A DNA stretch of 64,000 bases, from positions 1 through 64,000 of the forward strand of contig NZ_JANAVJ010000021.1 of assembly GCF_024213375.1 (NCBI RefSeq), written 5' to 3'. Both the position numbers and the translations under genes were made by a program. This stretch comes from Paenibacillus sp. MZ04-78.2 (GTDB taxonomy: Bacteria; Bacillota; Bacilli; Paenibacillales; NBRC-103111). Position 1 is the first letter of the stretch. Each line of letters begins with the position of its first letter. Shown one piece after another: positions 6,672 through 16,154 of this stretch. The notes under the pieces were generated by a model. The model saw only the letters and a list, made by a program, of their open reading frames with translations. It did no database searches and was not told the origin of the DNA.

Positions 6672-9600
6672 ATGAGAAGAGCAAAATTTTCGCGTCTCTC
6701 ACTGCTGTCTACTCTATTAACCGCAGGTTTAATGATGCAAAGCGTTGCACAGGCAGCGCCTTTGACATCGGTATCCGGCATCCCGTCCGGCATCGTCGAT
6801 CCGGAAATCATCCGCACTCATTCGTTAAGTCCGAAGGCCAACGCCTTTATTGCCGACAAGCTGGACACCACCTCCGCGAACAAGGTGAACGTCATCGTCC
6901 AACTGAGCGGGCAGCCGGTCTCCGTCGGAAAATATGCTTCCGAGCTGGGCCAGCAGCAGCTTTCTGCGGAAGCCATAGAAAGCGCTGTCAATCGCGAGCA
7001 ATCGTCCATGATCAGCTTGGCGAAATCCGAAGGCATCGATTTGAATGTCAACTACCAGTACAATACCGTGCTGAACGGCATGGAAATTACGCTGCCGGCC
7101 AACCAGATTCCCGAGCTGGCCGCCATCCCCGGCGTCAAGTCGATTCACAAGAACCGGACCTATTATGCCTTGCCCGCCGAAGCTCCGCAGCCGCTCGATA
7201 CAGCTACCGCAAATTACGATGCTGCGCCTATCAAGCAAATCGGGGCTCAGGATGCTTGGGCCAAGGGCTTGACAGGCAAAGGCTTGAAGGTCGGCGTCAT
7301 CGACAGCGGCGTCGATTATTTGCATCCGGACTTGAAGGATGCCTATAAAGGCGGGTACAATTCTTCGTTCAATACGCCCGATCCGTACGAAGAACCTCCG
7401 ATTTCAAAGAAAGATGATCCGTTTGGACTCGGCTTCGACGGCACGTCTCACGGCACGCACGTGGCCGGTACGATTGTCGGCCAGGCTAAGAACACGAGCA
7501 GCGATGTCGTCCAAAAGGGCATTGCCTATGAAGCGGACCTCTACGCCTATAAAGTGCTGTCCCGCGACCCCAAAACCGGCAGATCCTCCGGCTCTTCGGC
7601 CCAGGTGATCGACGGAGTCGAGCGCGCGGTCAAAGACAAAATGGACGTGATCAACCTGTCGCTCGGATCGGACGAGGAAAAAGACCCGAACTCCCCGGAT
7701 TCGATCGCGATCAACAATGCCATACTCGGCGGCATCGTTGCCGTCGTAGCCAACGGCAATGCGGGAGATAAAGGAGCGTACTACTACTCGATGGGCTCGC
7801 CGGCTTCTTCGCAGCTTGCGATCTCCGTCGGCGCGGTGACCAGCCCGTCCAACCGTTATCAGGCTATGGTTACAAGCTCCGTGTACGAAGCCGTTTATCA
7901 GTTAAACGTCATGGGCTGGAAGAGCGGGCTGGAGAACTTTAAAGCAATCCTCGGGACGGACCCCATCGAAGCCGAATATGCAGGGCTTGGGCAAGAAAAA
8001 GATTTCGCAGGCGATAAAGTGAAAGGCAAGATCGCCTTCGTATCGCGCGGTTCGCTGGCCTTCGCAGACAAATTTAAAAATGCGAAAAATGGGGGAGCCA
8101 AAGCCATCGTGATTTTTAACGGTAATGTCAAGAAGGATGCCAAGGGCAATGACATACCGGATCTCTCCCCCAGCATACCGGGTAGAGACGAGCATATTGA
8201 CAGCTTCATAGGGGACGAGCCCCATTATATCCCTGCCTTCGACATGCGCGGTGACCAAGGACGCGCACTGGCCGCTGCCGTGTTGGCTAATCCGGCCAAG
8301 CCGTTCCGTCTGAAGTTCGGTCCAAACTATACGCCAACGACCAATCCCGGCGATATGATGACAACGTTCAGCTCCCGCGGTCCTCTGTCGGACGACAAGC
8401 TCAGCATTAAGCCGGATATTAGCGCGCCGGGCATGAATGTGCTTTCGACTTTTCCGGCCTATGGCAAAATGATTCCCGGCGCCTCTTACGCGGAAGCGTA
8501 CAAACGGCTCCCCGGAACCAGCATGGCCGCTCCGCACGTAGCGGGCGCCGCCCTGCTGCTCAAGCAGCAGCACCCGGATTGGACTCCGTTCGATATCCGC
8601 GCGGCGCTTGCCAATACCGCGAATGTGATCAAGGATACTGACGGAACGCCATACGATGTGTATTCTCAAGGCGCAGGCCGTATGAACGTATCTCAAGCGG
8701 TCTATACGCCGGCTGTGCTCCAGACGGTGGATCAGATCACCATTCTCGACAAGAACCTGAATCCGCAAGAGATCGTCAACTATGGCAGCAGCGCCAGCTT
8801 CGGGTTGATGGCTGCCGGAAGCATTGCCAAGAAAGAGCAGCTTCAGCTCAAAAATACTTCGGACAAAGCGGTAACGTACAAAGCCTCCGTCAAGCTGCAT
8901 CCGAACGTCACTTCCGATCCGTACAACCCGGTAAAAACGCCGGACGTGAACAACATCGTCGCGACGCTGGAAGGCCTCGGCAGCGATAATACGCTTTCCA
9001 CTGGCGCCAAATCGACCCAGAAGTTCTCTCTTTCCGTAGCGCCGAAGGCCACGGCCGCAGACGGCGTGTACGAAGGAGAGGTGCTGCTGGAGAGCGCCGG
9101 GTTGCCTTCGCTGCACCTGCCGTTCGTCATGCATGTCGGCAAAAAAATGCCGGACAACGGCTTCGGGCTGCAGGACATGACGTTGACCCAAACCGTCATT
9201 ACGCCAAGCAAGGCGACGGACGTATCCGTGAACCTGACGGCGAAAGATGCGTTCTACTTGGATCTGAACGTTTATGGCGTAGACGACAAGTACGTCGGCA
9301 CCATGGGGCAAATTCTGAATAAAGACGCTAACGGGAAATGGCAATTGCTTGCTCCGGGAACGTATACGTTCCAGAATATCGACGGCACCTATATTAACAA
9401 TAAGGTGGATGAAACCGGAAAGCCGGTCGTCCAGCGCCTGAAGGAAGGCACGTATAAAATCATGGTCCGCGCCCTCATTCCGGATGCGAACGGAAAACCG
9501 AAACGGAACGCCTATGGCGAACTTATTCAATATGTCGCATGGAAAGCGCTCCGCTTCAGCAGCACGGACAACAGCAGCACCCCGAATAGCAGCAGCAGCA

Positions 9601-10874
9601 GCGGCGGCGGCGGCGGTTACTACTTAGGCGGCGGCAGCAGCGCGGAGCCATCCGACAGCAATCCTTCCATTAATGCGGTCGTTAGTCAAGGACAAGTCTC
9701 TGCTTCCCTGAAACGGGCGGTAACGACAGACGGCAACAAGCTGACGGCGACCATTGCAGACGCAGACCTGAAAGCCGCATTAAAAACAGAGTCCAGCACG
9801 CCGGTTGCCGTGATCATCTCCGTCTATGCCAAACCGTCGCAGCAGGTAACCATTAAGCTGACGCCGGAGCAATTGAATACGCTGAAAGCGTCAGGCGAGC
9901 AAAACTCCGTTGTCGTCAGCAACGGAAGCGCGTCGGTTGCGCTCCCCGTCTCGGTATTGAAGCGCGTACCGGCGGCAGCAGGGTTGAATGTGGCCGTCCG
10001 GTACGAAGCAGAACGGGCATCGGCATTCGCCGACGGATTCCCGGGAGCCAAGGTGATCGGTACGCCGGTATCCTTTGCCGTTAGCGCAGTGAACGGCAGC
10101 GATTCGCAGCCGATTTCCGTATCCAACCGCGATTTCCTGAAAAGCTCCTTTATCGTGAGCGGCAACACCGACGCGAACGCACTGGGCGTCTTGTATATCG
10201 ACAACGGCAAGGTATATGCCGTTCCGGCCAACGTCGCTCCTAACAAGGACGGCTCACGTACCGTAACCGTCAACCGCCCGGGCATCTCGACCTATGCGGC
10301 CGCGACCCGCGCGATCTCGTTTACGGACATCAATACGTCTTGGGCGCAATCGCATATCCAGGCTTTGGCCAATAAGCTGCTGCTTAACGGCACCTCGGCT
10401 TCGGCGTTCTCGCCCAAAGAACAGGTAACCCGCGCGCAATTCTCGGCCATGCTGGTCCGTGCGCTCGGTCTGCATGCCAGCTCGAAGGCCCCGTTCCAGG
10501 ACGTGAGCGCCTCCGATTGGTTCGCCGACGACATTGCAGCCGCTTATGAAGCGGGTCTTGTGAACGGCGTCGCAGAAGGGCGATTTGATCCGCAGGCCAG
10601 CATCAGTCGCCAAGACTTGGCCGTGATGCTGTCCCGGGCATCCTCCCTGATCCAGCTTACGCCGAAGAGCAATCCTTCGCGCAAGCCGTATGCGGATGCT
10701 TCCAAATTTGCCGAGTACGCCACGAACAGCATCGATGCGGTTACGAAAAGCGGCCTGATGAGCGGCGACGAGATCGACGGAACGCCGCACTTCCATCCGG
10801 CCGACCCGACGACCCGGGAGGCCGCCGCAACCGTCCTGTTCAATTTACTGCGGAATGGCAGCTTGATGAACTAA
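6672..10874 (+). CDS. S-layer-anchored S8 family serine peptidase (Vpr-like subtilase)
   Basis: Secreted, cell-wall-bound subtilase of 1400 aa. In order: a signal peptide ending at AQA-A, an I9-type propeptide (about 45-165), the catalytic domain with Asp211 (VIDSGVDYLHPDL), His260 (GTSHGTHVAGT) and Ser617 (PGTSMAAPHVAG), a protease-associated insert between His and Ser, Fn3-like regions, a Ser/Gly-rich linker (about 968-993), a beta-rich region and three SLH domains from about 1216 (FTDINTSWAQSHIQALA first). SLH domains bind pyruvylated secondary wall polymer. ATG 6672 follows AAAAGGAG; a GTG 18 nt upstream lies before that site. It stands alone between a promoter and a terminator. Confidence 0.93.
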   Translation: MRRAKFSRLSLLSTLLTAGLMMQSVAQAAPLTSVSGIPSGIVDPEIIRTHSLSPKANAFIADKLDTTSANKVNVIVQLSGQPVSVGKYASELGQQQLSAEAIESAVNREQSSMISLAKSEGIDLNVNYQYNTVLNGMEITLPANQIPELAAIPGVKSIHKNRTYYALPAEAPQPLDTATANYDAAPIKQIGAQDAWAKGLTGKGLKVGVIDSGVDYLHPDLKDAYKGGYNSSFNTPDPYEEPPISKKDDPFGLGFDGTSHGTHVAGTIVGQAKNTSSDVVQKGIAYEADLYAYKVLSRDPKTGRSSGSSAQVIDGVERAVKDKMDVINLSLGSDEEKDPNSPDSIAINNAILGGIVAVVANGNAGDKGAYYYSMGSPASSQLAISVGAVTSPSNRYQAMVTSSVYEAVYQLNVMGWKSGLENFKAILGTDPIEAEYAGLGQEKDFAGDKVKGKIAFVSRGSLAFADKFKNAKNGGAKAIVIFNGNVKKDAKGNDIPDLSPSIPGRDEHIDSFIGDEPHYIPAFDMRGDQGRALAAAVLANPAKPFRLKFGPNYTPTTNPGDMMTTFSSRGPLSDDKLSIKPDISAPGMNVLSTFPAYGKMIPGASYAEAYKRLPGTSMAAPHVAGAALLLKQQHPDWTPFDIRAALANTANVIKDTDGTPYDVYSQGAGRMNVSQAVYTPAVLQTVDQITILDKNLNPQEIVNYGSSASFGLMAAGSIAKKEQLQLKNTSDKAVTYKASVKLHPNVTSDPYNPVKTPDVNNIVATLEGLGSDNTLSTGAKSTQKFSLSVAPKATAADGVYEGEVLLESAGLPSLHLPFVMHVGKKMPDNGFGLQDMTLTQTVITPSKATDVSVNLTAKDAFYLDLNVYGVDDKYVGTMGQILNKDANGKWQLLAPGTYTFQNIDGTYINNKVDETGKPVVQRLKEGTYKIMVRALIPDANGKPKRNAYGELIQYVAWKALRFSSTDNSSTPNSSSSSGGGGGYYLGGGSSAEPSDSNPSINAVVSQGQVSASLKRAVTTDGNKLTATIADADLKAALKTESSTPVAVIISVYAKPSQQVTIKLTPEQLNTLKASGEQNSVVVSNGSASVALPVSVLKRVPAAAGLNVAVRYEAERASAFADGFPGAKVIGTPVSFAVSAVNGSDSQPISVSNRDFLKSSFIVSGNTDANALGVLYIDNGKVYAVPANVAPNKDGSRTVTVNRPGISTYAAATRAISFTDINTSWAQSHIQALANKLLLNGTSASAFSPKEQVTRAQFSAMLVRALGLHASSKAPFQDVSASDWFADDIAAAYEAGLVNGVAEGRFDPQASISRQDLAVMLSRASSLIQLTPKSNPSRKPYADASKFAEYATNSIDAVTKSGLMSGDEIDGTPHFHPADPTTREAAATVLFNLLRNGSLMN

Positions 10875-10897
10875 GCGATCGGACGATTCTCCTTACA

Positions 10898-10935
10898 GAA
10901 AAGAGCCCCCTTTGCAAAGGGGGCTTTTCTCTTTT
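10898..10935 (+). terminator. Bidirectional terminator between subtilase and glycosyltransferase genes
   Basis: AGAAAAGAGCCCCCTTTG / CAAAGGGGGCTTTTCT stem followed by CTTTT. T-rich flanks on both strands serve the two convergent genes. Confidence 0.8.
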
Positions 10936-12100
10936 ACCGTCGTTTTTTCATCTGAATCGTTCGCTCCACTGCCCGTTTCATGAGAGCACCGGCACGATTC
11001 CACGTGAACTTCATCACATTCCCCCTGCCCAGCCTCCCTTTCCTTTGGCAAAGGGTGCGATTCTGAAAAGCACGCCTCATTTGCTTCCTCAAGCTGCCGA
11101 TATCCGGCTCGGCCCAGCGCTGGCCCTTTTGCCCGAACAAATGGCGAAACTTGTAAGAGATCGCATGCTTGCTTCGCATGCTGACGGCGGGATTTTGCAG
11201 CCGGTACTTGACCAGGAACGAATTGCGTTTCGTGACGAAATCCATGTGTCCGCCCCAGCCCGTCGCGATAACCGGAACACTGCTCGCCAGCGACTCGAGA
11301 AACGGCAGACCGACCCCTTCCCCCCTCGTCGGGAGAACGAACGCGGAGCCAAGCGTATACAGGCCCTTCAGACGATGGTCCGGCATGTGGCTTGATATCA
11401 GAATCAGGGGAGCGGTTTTACGAAGCCCGAGCCTTTTTTTGTAGTTATTGATTTTATTTTTGATCCACTTTTCGTTTTGCCCGGAGCCGTATCCGTTCGT
11501 CTTGATCACCAGTGCGACCTTCTCGGACGGGCCAAATTCCTCCCAATACGCCCTCAGCAAGGCTTCCGGATTTTTGCGGTGCTGGAAGCCGAAGACGGAC
11601 ACGAAGACGAACCTCCCGGCTGTCCCCTTTACCGCCAGCTTCTTGTTCTTGGGCGTAAACTTCTTCGTATTGACCCCGTGCGGCACGATATAGATCGGCA
11701 CCTTCACCCCGCTGCGAAGCATGACGGATTTGTTATGTCTGGAGGGCACGATTACGGCGTCGAAGCGGTTAAGGTTCGGAAACCAGTTCCGGGGCACGCG
11801 CGTCGTCTCCCAGACGGTATTCAACACGATGCGGTCGTATTTCTGGCGTTCCTTCCGCAGCCGTATCCTATTAGGCGGGTAATGGTAAATCAAAATTTTG
11901 CGTTTGCCTGCGGCATAAGGCTTGCGCACCAGGCGCGCAAAGGGGGCGCCGCCCGCAAGCTTCTTTCCCCTTGCCTTTCCCGCCTCCACCTTGACGTTCA
12001 CCCCGTGTCGGCTTAACGCAACCGCGTATTCCCGGCTGGCTCTTCCGAGCCCGCTGCTTCTCTGGATTGGCCCTTTCCATATGACCTGATATGAACTCAT
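10934..12100 (-). CDS. Glycosyltransferase family 4 protein
   Basis: Retaining GT-B glycosyltransferase of 388 aa. Family features include an N-terminal glycine-rich donor/acceptor loop (SSGLGRASREYAV), the interdomain segment IYIVPHGVNTKKF, and the nucleotide-sugar motif PTRGEGVGLPFLESLASSVPVIATGWGGH with the E-x7-E pattern. It is unusually basic (many KK/RR). Its start overlaps the stop of the upstream gene by 4 nt (ATGA), so the two form an operon. The acceptor is unknown; pairing with a DUF6492-like enzyme suggests a surface or spore glycan. Confidence 0.85.
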   Translation of the reverse strand: MSSYQVIWKGPIQRSSGLGRASREYAVALSRHGVNVKVEAGKARGKKLAGGAPFARLVRKPYAAGKRKILIYHYPPNRIRLRKERQKYDRIVLNTVWETTRVPRNWFPNLNRFDAVIVPSRHNKSVMLRSGVKVPIYIVPHGVNTKKFTPKNKKLAVKGTAGRFVFVSVFGFQHRKNPEALLRAYWEEFGPSEKVALVIKTNGYGSGQNEKWIKNKINNYKKRLGLRKTAPLILISSHMPDHRLKGLYTLGSAFVLPTRGEGVGLPFLESLASSVPVIATGWGGHMDFVTKRNSFLVKYRLQNPAVSMRSKHAISYKFRHLFGQKGQRWAEPDIGSLRKQMRRAFQNRTLCQRKGRLGRGNVMKFTWNRAGALMKRAVERTIQMKKRR

Positions 12101-12921
12101 CTCCTCAGTCCTTTCGTCTTAAGCGAGTACCCTCCGCGCTTGTGAAAGGAAAGCGACCGGAAAGAGCGGGCCAAAGCTTTCAAGCGTTTCGCCGAAATGC
12201 TCTTCACGCTTTGGCTGAAGCTTTTGTTCAAGCATTTTTTGAGCACGACGCCACTCGGATTGGCAGCGTAGACGAAGTTGCCATACAATTCGAATTCCGA
12301 GAAGCCGAACGGCTTCGACCTGTCGACGCTTCGAAGAATAGCTTGGTACCAGCGCGTCCCGTGTCTTGCTTCAATTTTCTTCTTCATCCGGGCCAGCTTC
12401 GCTTTCTCGAACAGCATGTAATGCGCGACGAACGACGAAGGCGCGGTGCGTCTGCGACCCAGCAGCTTCCGGCCGACTCTGAAATATTCGGGATGGCTCC
12501 AGTTGCGGCAGTAAAACACGGGCTTCCCCTTTTGCCTGAATACATGCGGGCGGATGAGCACCGTATCGGCATCCATCGTCAAAAAATACCGGCTTGAGCC
12601 CAGCTTATCGCCGCTTAGCTTAAGCAGTTGTTGAAGCATCCACCCGGAGCGCTCCCATCGCTTCGAACGGTAACGGATTTGCTTTTTGGTGATCGGCAGC
12701 ACCGTCCGCTCATGCACGAAAGCACATTTTTTTTTGGCGCACAGCGCTTTGATTCTCGGACTATTCGGAGAAACGATCATGATTTTGCCGATCGGATGCT
12801 TAACCTGCTTCCGGATCGCGTCGATGACGAACGGCAGAGTTTCCAAATCTTTGTCAATGGCGGGGATCAGAACATCGATTTTGATCCTGCCGCTCCGGGA
12901 ACGAGAGGGGGCGAGAGACAT
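12097..12921 (-). CDS. DUF6492-like putative glycosyltransferase
   Basis: Protein of about 274 aa. It begins with a GT-A-like segment (IDVLIPAIDKDLETLPFVIDAI), followed by a candidate metal-binding DxD in FLTMDADTVLI near residue 125, and a SEFELYGNFV segment typical of DUF6492 proteins. The ATG at 12921 is preferred because GGAG sits 8 nt upstream; a GTG 30 nt earlier would extend it but lacks a site. It is first in a two-gene operon with the GT4 gene and is strongly basic like it. The family call is from motif memory; substrate unknown. Confidence 0.65.
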   Translation of the reverse strand: MSLAPSRSRSGRIKIDVLIPAIDKDLETLPFVIDAIRKQVKHPIGKIMIVSPNSPRIKALCAKKKCAFVHERTVLPITKKQIRYRSKRWERSGWMLQQLLKLSGDKLGSSRYFLTMDADTVLIRPHVFRQKGKPVFYCRNWSHPEYFRVGRKLLGRRRTAPSSFVAHYMLFEKAKLARMKKKIEARHGTRWYQAILRSVDRSKPFGFSEFELYGNFVYAANPSGVVLKKCLNKSFSQSVKSISAKRLKALARSFRSLSFHKRGGYSLKTKGLRR

Positions 12922-13020
12922 CTCTTCATCTCCATTTGCAAGATTTTGCACCAGTCTATGTCATGCAGCGGAGGTTGGTCCGGGCACCTGTCCGAGCGCC
13001 AGACAGGCGGTGCCTAAAAT

Positions 13021-13060
13021 TTTTGTCGAAATGGGAGAACTTTCTTAAACCTTTTGTCGA
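13021..13060 (+). promoter_or_regulatory. Two Spo0A-box-like sites upstream of a polysaccharide deacetylase
   Basis: TTTTGTCGAAAT at 13021 and TTTTGTCGATTT at 13052 both match the 0A-box core TTTGTCGAA well or with one change. They are 31 bp apart, about three helical turns, and lie 54-93 bp before the start codon at 13114. Confidence 0.45.
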
Positions 13061-13113
13061 TTTGACTCGTCAAATGATTTGCAAGCACGAACTTGTGAAA
13101 GAGGAATGCTACC

Positions 13114-14031
13114 ATGGCCATACGAATTATATCCAACCGAAAACTCGTCGTACTCGGCGCTTCGCTGCTCGGCGCCACGACAATTGTAATGTTTGGCATC
13201 CATGCGGCGGAGACGCAGCAGCCGCTTTCTTCCGGCCAGCACGAGGCCCGGACGCCGGACAGCGCGTCTGTCCCGGGGGGAGTCCCCGAGCAGGCGACCC
13301 ACCCAAAACTTGCGGAAAACCCGAAATCCTCTCAAGAAGCCGGTTCCCCGGCAACGCCGGGCGTGCAGCCCGCTGACGGACGGACGGCGGAGAGTCACCC
13401 GGAAGCTGGGGCGCAGCAAGGAAAGCAAGCGCCGGTCAAAGCGACGAAGCAAGTGGCGCTGACGTTCGACGACGGCCCGGATACGAAGTATACTCCGCAG
13501 GTGCTGGATATTTTGAAGCAGTATGAAGCGAAAGCCACCTTCTTTGTCGTAGGCAGGCAGATCGCCCATCACTCGGATGTGCTGAAACGTATTCATGATG
13601 AAGGCCACTCCATCGGCAATCATTCCTGGAATCATGCGAACCTGACCAAGCTGACTTCCGCCCAGATTCAGAAAGAAATCAAAAGCACGGATGAAGCGAT
13701 CGAAAAAGTTATCGGCGCCTCCACTCCGATGGTCCGGGCGCCTTACGGCGCCATTACCGCTTCGACTAGACGCGGCCTGACCTCCGCGGGACGTCAGATC
13801 GTCGATTGGACGGTCGATACGAAGGATTGGAGCGGAAGGGCTTCGGGAGACATGGTGGAGCTCGTACGCAAGCGGACGAAGAACGGCGGCATCATCCTGA
13901 TGCACAGCTTCGGCGGCAAAAACGGCAATCTGGACAATACGATAGAGGCGCTGCCGCTCATGATCGAAGCGTTGAAGCAGGACGGATACGCTTTTGTCAC
14001 GGTACCCGAGCTTCAGGCACAGAAAGAATAA
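13114..14031 (+). CDS. Polysaccharide deacetylase (NodB/CE4 family)
   Basis: Membrane-anchored or secreted protein of 305 aa with an N-terminal hydrophobic segment (about 9-27), a Pro/Ala/Gly-rich linker and a CE4 domain from residue 110. The catalytic motifs are TFDDGPD (119-125), the metal-binding His pair in NHSWNH, RAPYG, DTKDW, and the C-terminal ILMHSFGG. CE4 enzymes remove N-acetyl groups from peptidoglycan or other amino-sugar polymers. GAGG precedes the ATG. Spo0A-like boxes upstream suggest control at entry to sporulation. Substrate is not determined by sequence. Confidence 0.88.
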   Translation: MAIRIISNRKLVVLGASLLGATTIVMFGIHAAETQQPLSSGQHEARTPDSASVPGGVPEQATHPKLAENPKSSQEAGSPATPGVQPADGRTAESHPEAGAQQGKQAPVKATKQVALTFDDGPDTKYTPQVLDILKQYEAKATFFVVGRQIAHHSDVLKRIHDEGHSIGNHSWNHANLTKLTSAQIQKEIKSTDEAIEKVIGASTPMVRAPYGAITASTRRGLTSAGRQIVDWTVDTKDWSGRASGDMVELVRKRTKNGGIILMHSFGGKNGNLDNTIEALPLMIEALKQDGYAFVTVPELQAQKE

Positions 14032-14127
14032 TCCCATTTTGCCCCTTTCTTTCGTCGGACGATCGCAGTACACTGGGTAAAGAAGGTACGGGCCGAGGCC
14101 TCTTGGCAGGTTCGGTCCCGTTCCGAT

Positions 14128-14153
14128 TGAACCGGAGTGTCGGGGAGATCGTC
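14128..14153 (+). promoter_or_regulatory. ECF-type promoter upstream of the sigma factor
   Basis: TGAACC (14128-14133), 16-nt spacer, CGTC (14150-14153). This is close to the SigW/SigX consensus (TGAAAC, 16-17 nt, CGTA/CGTC) and would start transcription about 15 nt before the sigma start codon, implying autoregulation. Confidence 0.55.
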
Positions 14154-14174
14154 AATAATTTAGAGGTGGCAGCT

Positions 14175-14726
14175 TTGGACTCGAATGTCAATTTTGACTA
14201 TTTGAAATACCTTTCCGCGAGCTCCGACAAGAAAGCCATTTTGAACGAGCTGATGAACGCGTACGGAAAAGACGTATGGAATTACGCCTACAGCATCACA
14301 CGGAAGTGGGATCAGGCTGACGATATAACCCAAGAGGTTTTCATCAAGGTTTACCGCAATTTGAGCACGTTCCGCAGCGAATCCTCGGTGAAGACGTGGC
14401 TGCTCGCCATCACCCGCAACATGACGCTCGATTACCGCAAGTCGGCCTTCTACCGCAAGGTGACGCTCGTCGACTTCTTCGCCTCGCGCGGAGAGTTCGA
14501 GCAGGCCGCTTCGACGGAACACGAAGTGCTTGGCAAAATGGCCGTGAACGAGATGTGGGATATGGTGTTGAAGCTGCCCGTCAAATACCGCGAGGTGCTG
14601 ATCCTGTACGCGCACCATCAACTGTCCATGAAAGAGATGGCGGAGGTGCTCGGCGTAAGCGAAGGAACGATTAAATCGAGGCTGTTTCACGCACGGGGGA
14701 AAATATCGAAGATGAAGGAGAGTTGA
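14175..14726 (+). CDS. ECF RNA polymerase sigma factor
   Basis: Group 4 sigma-70 factor of 183 aa. Region 2 contains YAYSITRKWDQADDITQEVFIKVYRNL and the DNA-melting part; region 4 has MKEMAEVLGVSEGTIKSRLFHARGK, a helix-turn-helix for -35 recognition. The ATG-less start is TTG 14175, placed 6 nt after GAGGTGG; upstream extension reads into the deacetylase gene. The next gene starts 4 nt after its stop and encodes a membrane protein with anti-sigma layout. A TGAACC-N16-CGTC promoter lies just upstream. It resembles SigX/SigW-type cell-envelope sigma factors, but I cannot assign the exact group. Confidence 0.88.
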   Translation: MDSNVNFDYLKYLSASSDKKAILNELMNAYGKDVWNYAYSITRKWDQADDITQEVFIKVYRNLSTFRSESSVKTWLLAITRNMTLDYRKSAFYRKVTLVDFFASRGEFEQAASTEHEVLGKMAVNEMWDMVLKLPVKYREVLILYAHHQLSMKEMAEVLGVSEGTIKSRLFHARGKISKMKES

Positions 14727-14730
14727 CGCC

Positions 14731-16032
14731 TTGGATCCGATGGATAACGAGCTCAAGAAAGAATTGGCCCGCGCGCCGTTCAGCCAAAACGGGTTCAACG
14801 ACAGCTTGCGCAAGCGCATCGAAGACCGCATCGATAACCACGTTGCCGTTCGCAGGCCTCGCAGGTGGAACGTTTGGAATACCGGCGTTTCTGCCGTACT
14901 GGCGACGGCCCTCGTATTCTTGTTCGTTACGGACGGCCGCCCTTTCCCTCTCATGCAGCAGGAAGCGGCGGAGAAGCCGGAGATGCAGCAGCCCTCCGCA
15001 GCCGCTCCCGCGCCCCACGGCCCGGATTGGGAAACCTCTATCCAGTCGGCGCTGTTGATCGGCCTGCGCTCCGACGCGCCCGCAGCCGAAAACCCTCAGG
15101 CTCCCAGCACGTACCGCACCGTCCTTATCGCACCGGATCGGAACCGGTTGCAAAAGACGGCGGAAGGCGAAGGCATCCTGATGCCATATAAGCTTGATTT
15201 CTGGAAAATCGGGAACGAGCGGAAAGCAAGCGGCCCGCAGGACGCGCATACGCTGACGGCTCATTTGGCCTCAACCAAGCCGAAGACAAGCAGCAGCGCA
15301 GACCGTGGAAACCCGACACAAACCGTCGTCCGGTCAGAGAAGCTGATGTTCGCCGGCAACCGTTACGTTGCCGTGGCACAAACGACGGCAGCCAAAAGCA
15401 GCACAGCCCAATCCCCGGCGCAGCAGGACTATGTGTGGGTGAAAGAGCTGGAGCAGCTCGCCTCGGGCCGGCAGGGACCCGCCCCGCTAGCGGAGCCGCA
15501 CGTCACGCTGCGCAGCGTATTCGCCGCTGCAGCCGCCCCCGTGCTGAAGGAGTTGAAGCCTGCGCCTCCGGCAGGCTCGGGACACGCGAAGCCCGCCGCA
15601 GCCGAGCTTTCCGGCGAGAGCTGGACCATCGCCCGCAAGCAAGGGAAATGGACGGCGCAGCTCGCTTCGTACGACGGCCAGGCAAGCGGCACAGCGGAAG
15701 GCACGGCGTACCGCTTGCGAGAAGTGCCGCTGGCGCTGCCCCAATCGGTCGTTTCCCACGACGAGCTGGCCGTTCCCTGGCGTGATATCGTACGGGTGCA
15801 GCCGGGTGCGGTGGATGCCTTCTCCTCCCCGAACCACGACATGGTCGCCGTCGTCACCGAGCAAAATATTATCATTTACCCATATGCGGACCAATGGATT
15901 CCGATCCCTCTCATGACGCTGCCGCTTCAACCGAAGGAATCGGTCGTCATGATTCAATGGGCTATGGGATCTTACGTCGAGCTGTGGAAACGGCAGGTGA
16001 AAGCTTACTTGCAACCGCAATTACCCAAGTGA
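14731..16032 (+). CDS. Probable anti-sigma factor, single-pass membrane protein
   Basis: Protein of about 433 aa with a cytoplasmic N-terminus of about 45 residues (a short helical region, MDNELKKELARAPF), one membrane helix at about 48-66 and a large extracellular part rich in Ala, Pro and Gln. This is the layout of RsiX-type anti-sigma proteins. TTG 14731 is 8 nt after GGAG; ATG 14740 is an alternative start. It lies 4 nt after the sigma gene, so translation is probably coupled. The role is inferred mainly from position and topology; no ZAS zinc motif (HxxxCxxC) is visible. Confidence 0.68.
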   Translation: MDPMDNELKKELARAPFSQNGFNDSLRKRIEDRIDNHVAVRRPRRWNVWNTGVSAVLATALVFLFVTDGRPFPLMQQEAAEKPEMQQPSAAAPAPHGPDWETSIQSALLIGLRSDAPAAENPQAPSTYRTVLIAPDRNRLQKTAEGEGILMPYKLDFWKIGNERKASGPQDAHTLTAHLASTKPKTSSSADRGNPTQTVVRSEKLMFAGNRYVAVAQTTAAKSSTAQSPAQQDYVWVKELEQLASGRQGPAPLAEPHVTLRSVFAAAAAPVLKELKPAPPAGSGHAKPAAAELSGESWTIARKQGKWTAQLASYDGQASGTAEGTAYRLREVPLALPQSVVSHDELAVPWRDIVRVQPGAVDAFSSPNHDMVAVVTEQNIIIYPYADQWIPIPLMTLPLQPKESVVMIQWAMGSYVELWKRQVKAYLQPQLPK

Positions 16033-16038
16033 CGCGCC

Positions 16039-16115
16039 AAAAAAAGCCCCGGCTCCCGCTCCCTCTTCACCAAGCTTACGCGGCTTGGACCACAGAGGAA
16101 TGCGGAGGCCGGGGC
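16039..16115 (-). terminator. Terminator for the YerB-like gene
   Basis: Long stem GCCCCGGCCTCCGC / GCGGGAGCCGGGGC with an internal hairpin, followed on the minus strand by seven T. It also folds on the plus strand after the anti-sigma gene. Confidence 0.7.
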
Positions 16116-16154
16116 CTCTCTTCTTCAGGCAGGCTAACAACCCTTCCGGTCCCG

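Noticed and set aside
7902-9530. A 542-codon open frame antisense to the subtilase gene
   Set aside because: It mirrors the codon pattern of the real gene, has no ribosome site and reads as low-complexity basic sequence; typical GC-rich shadow.
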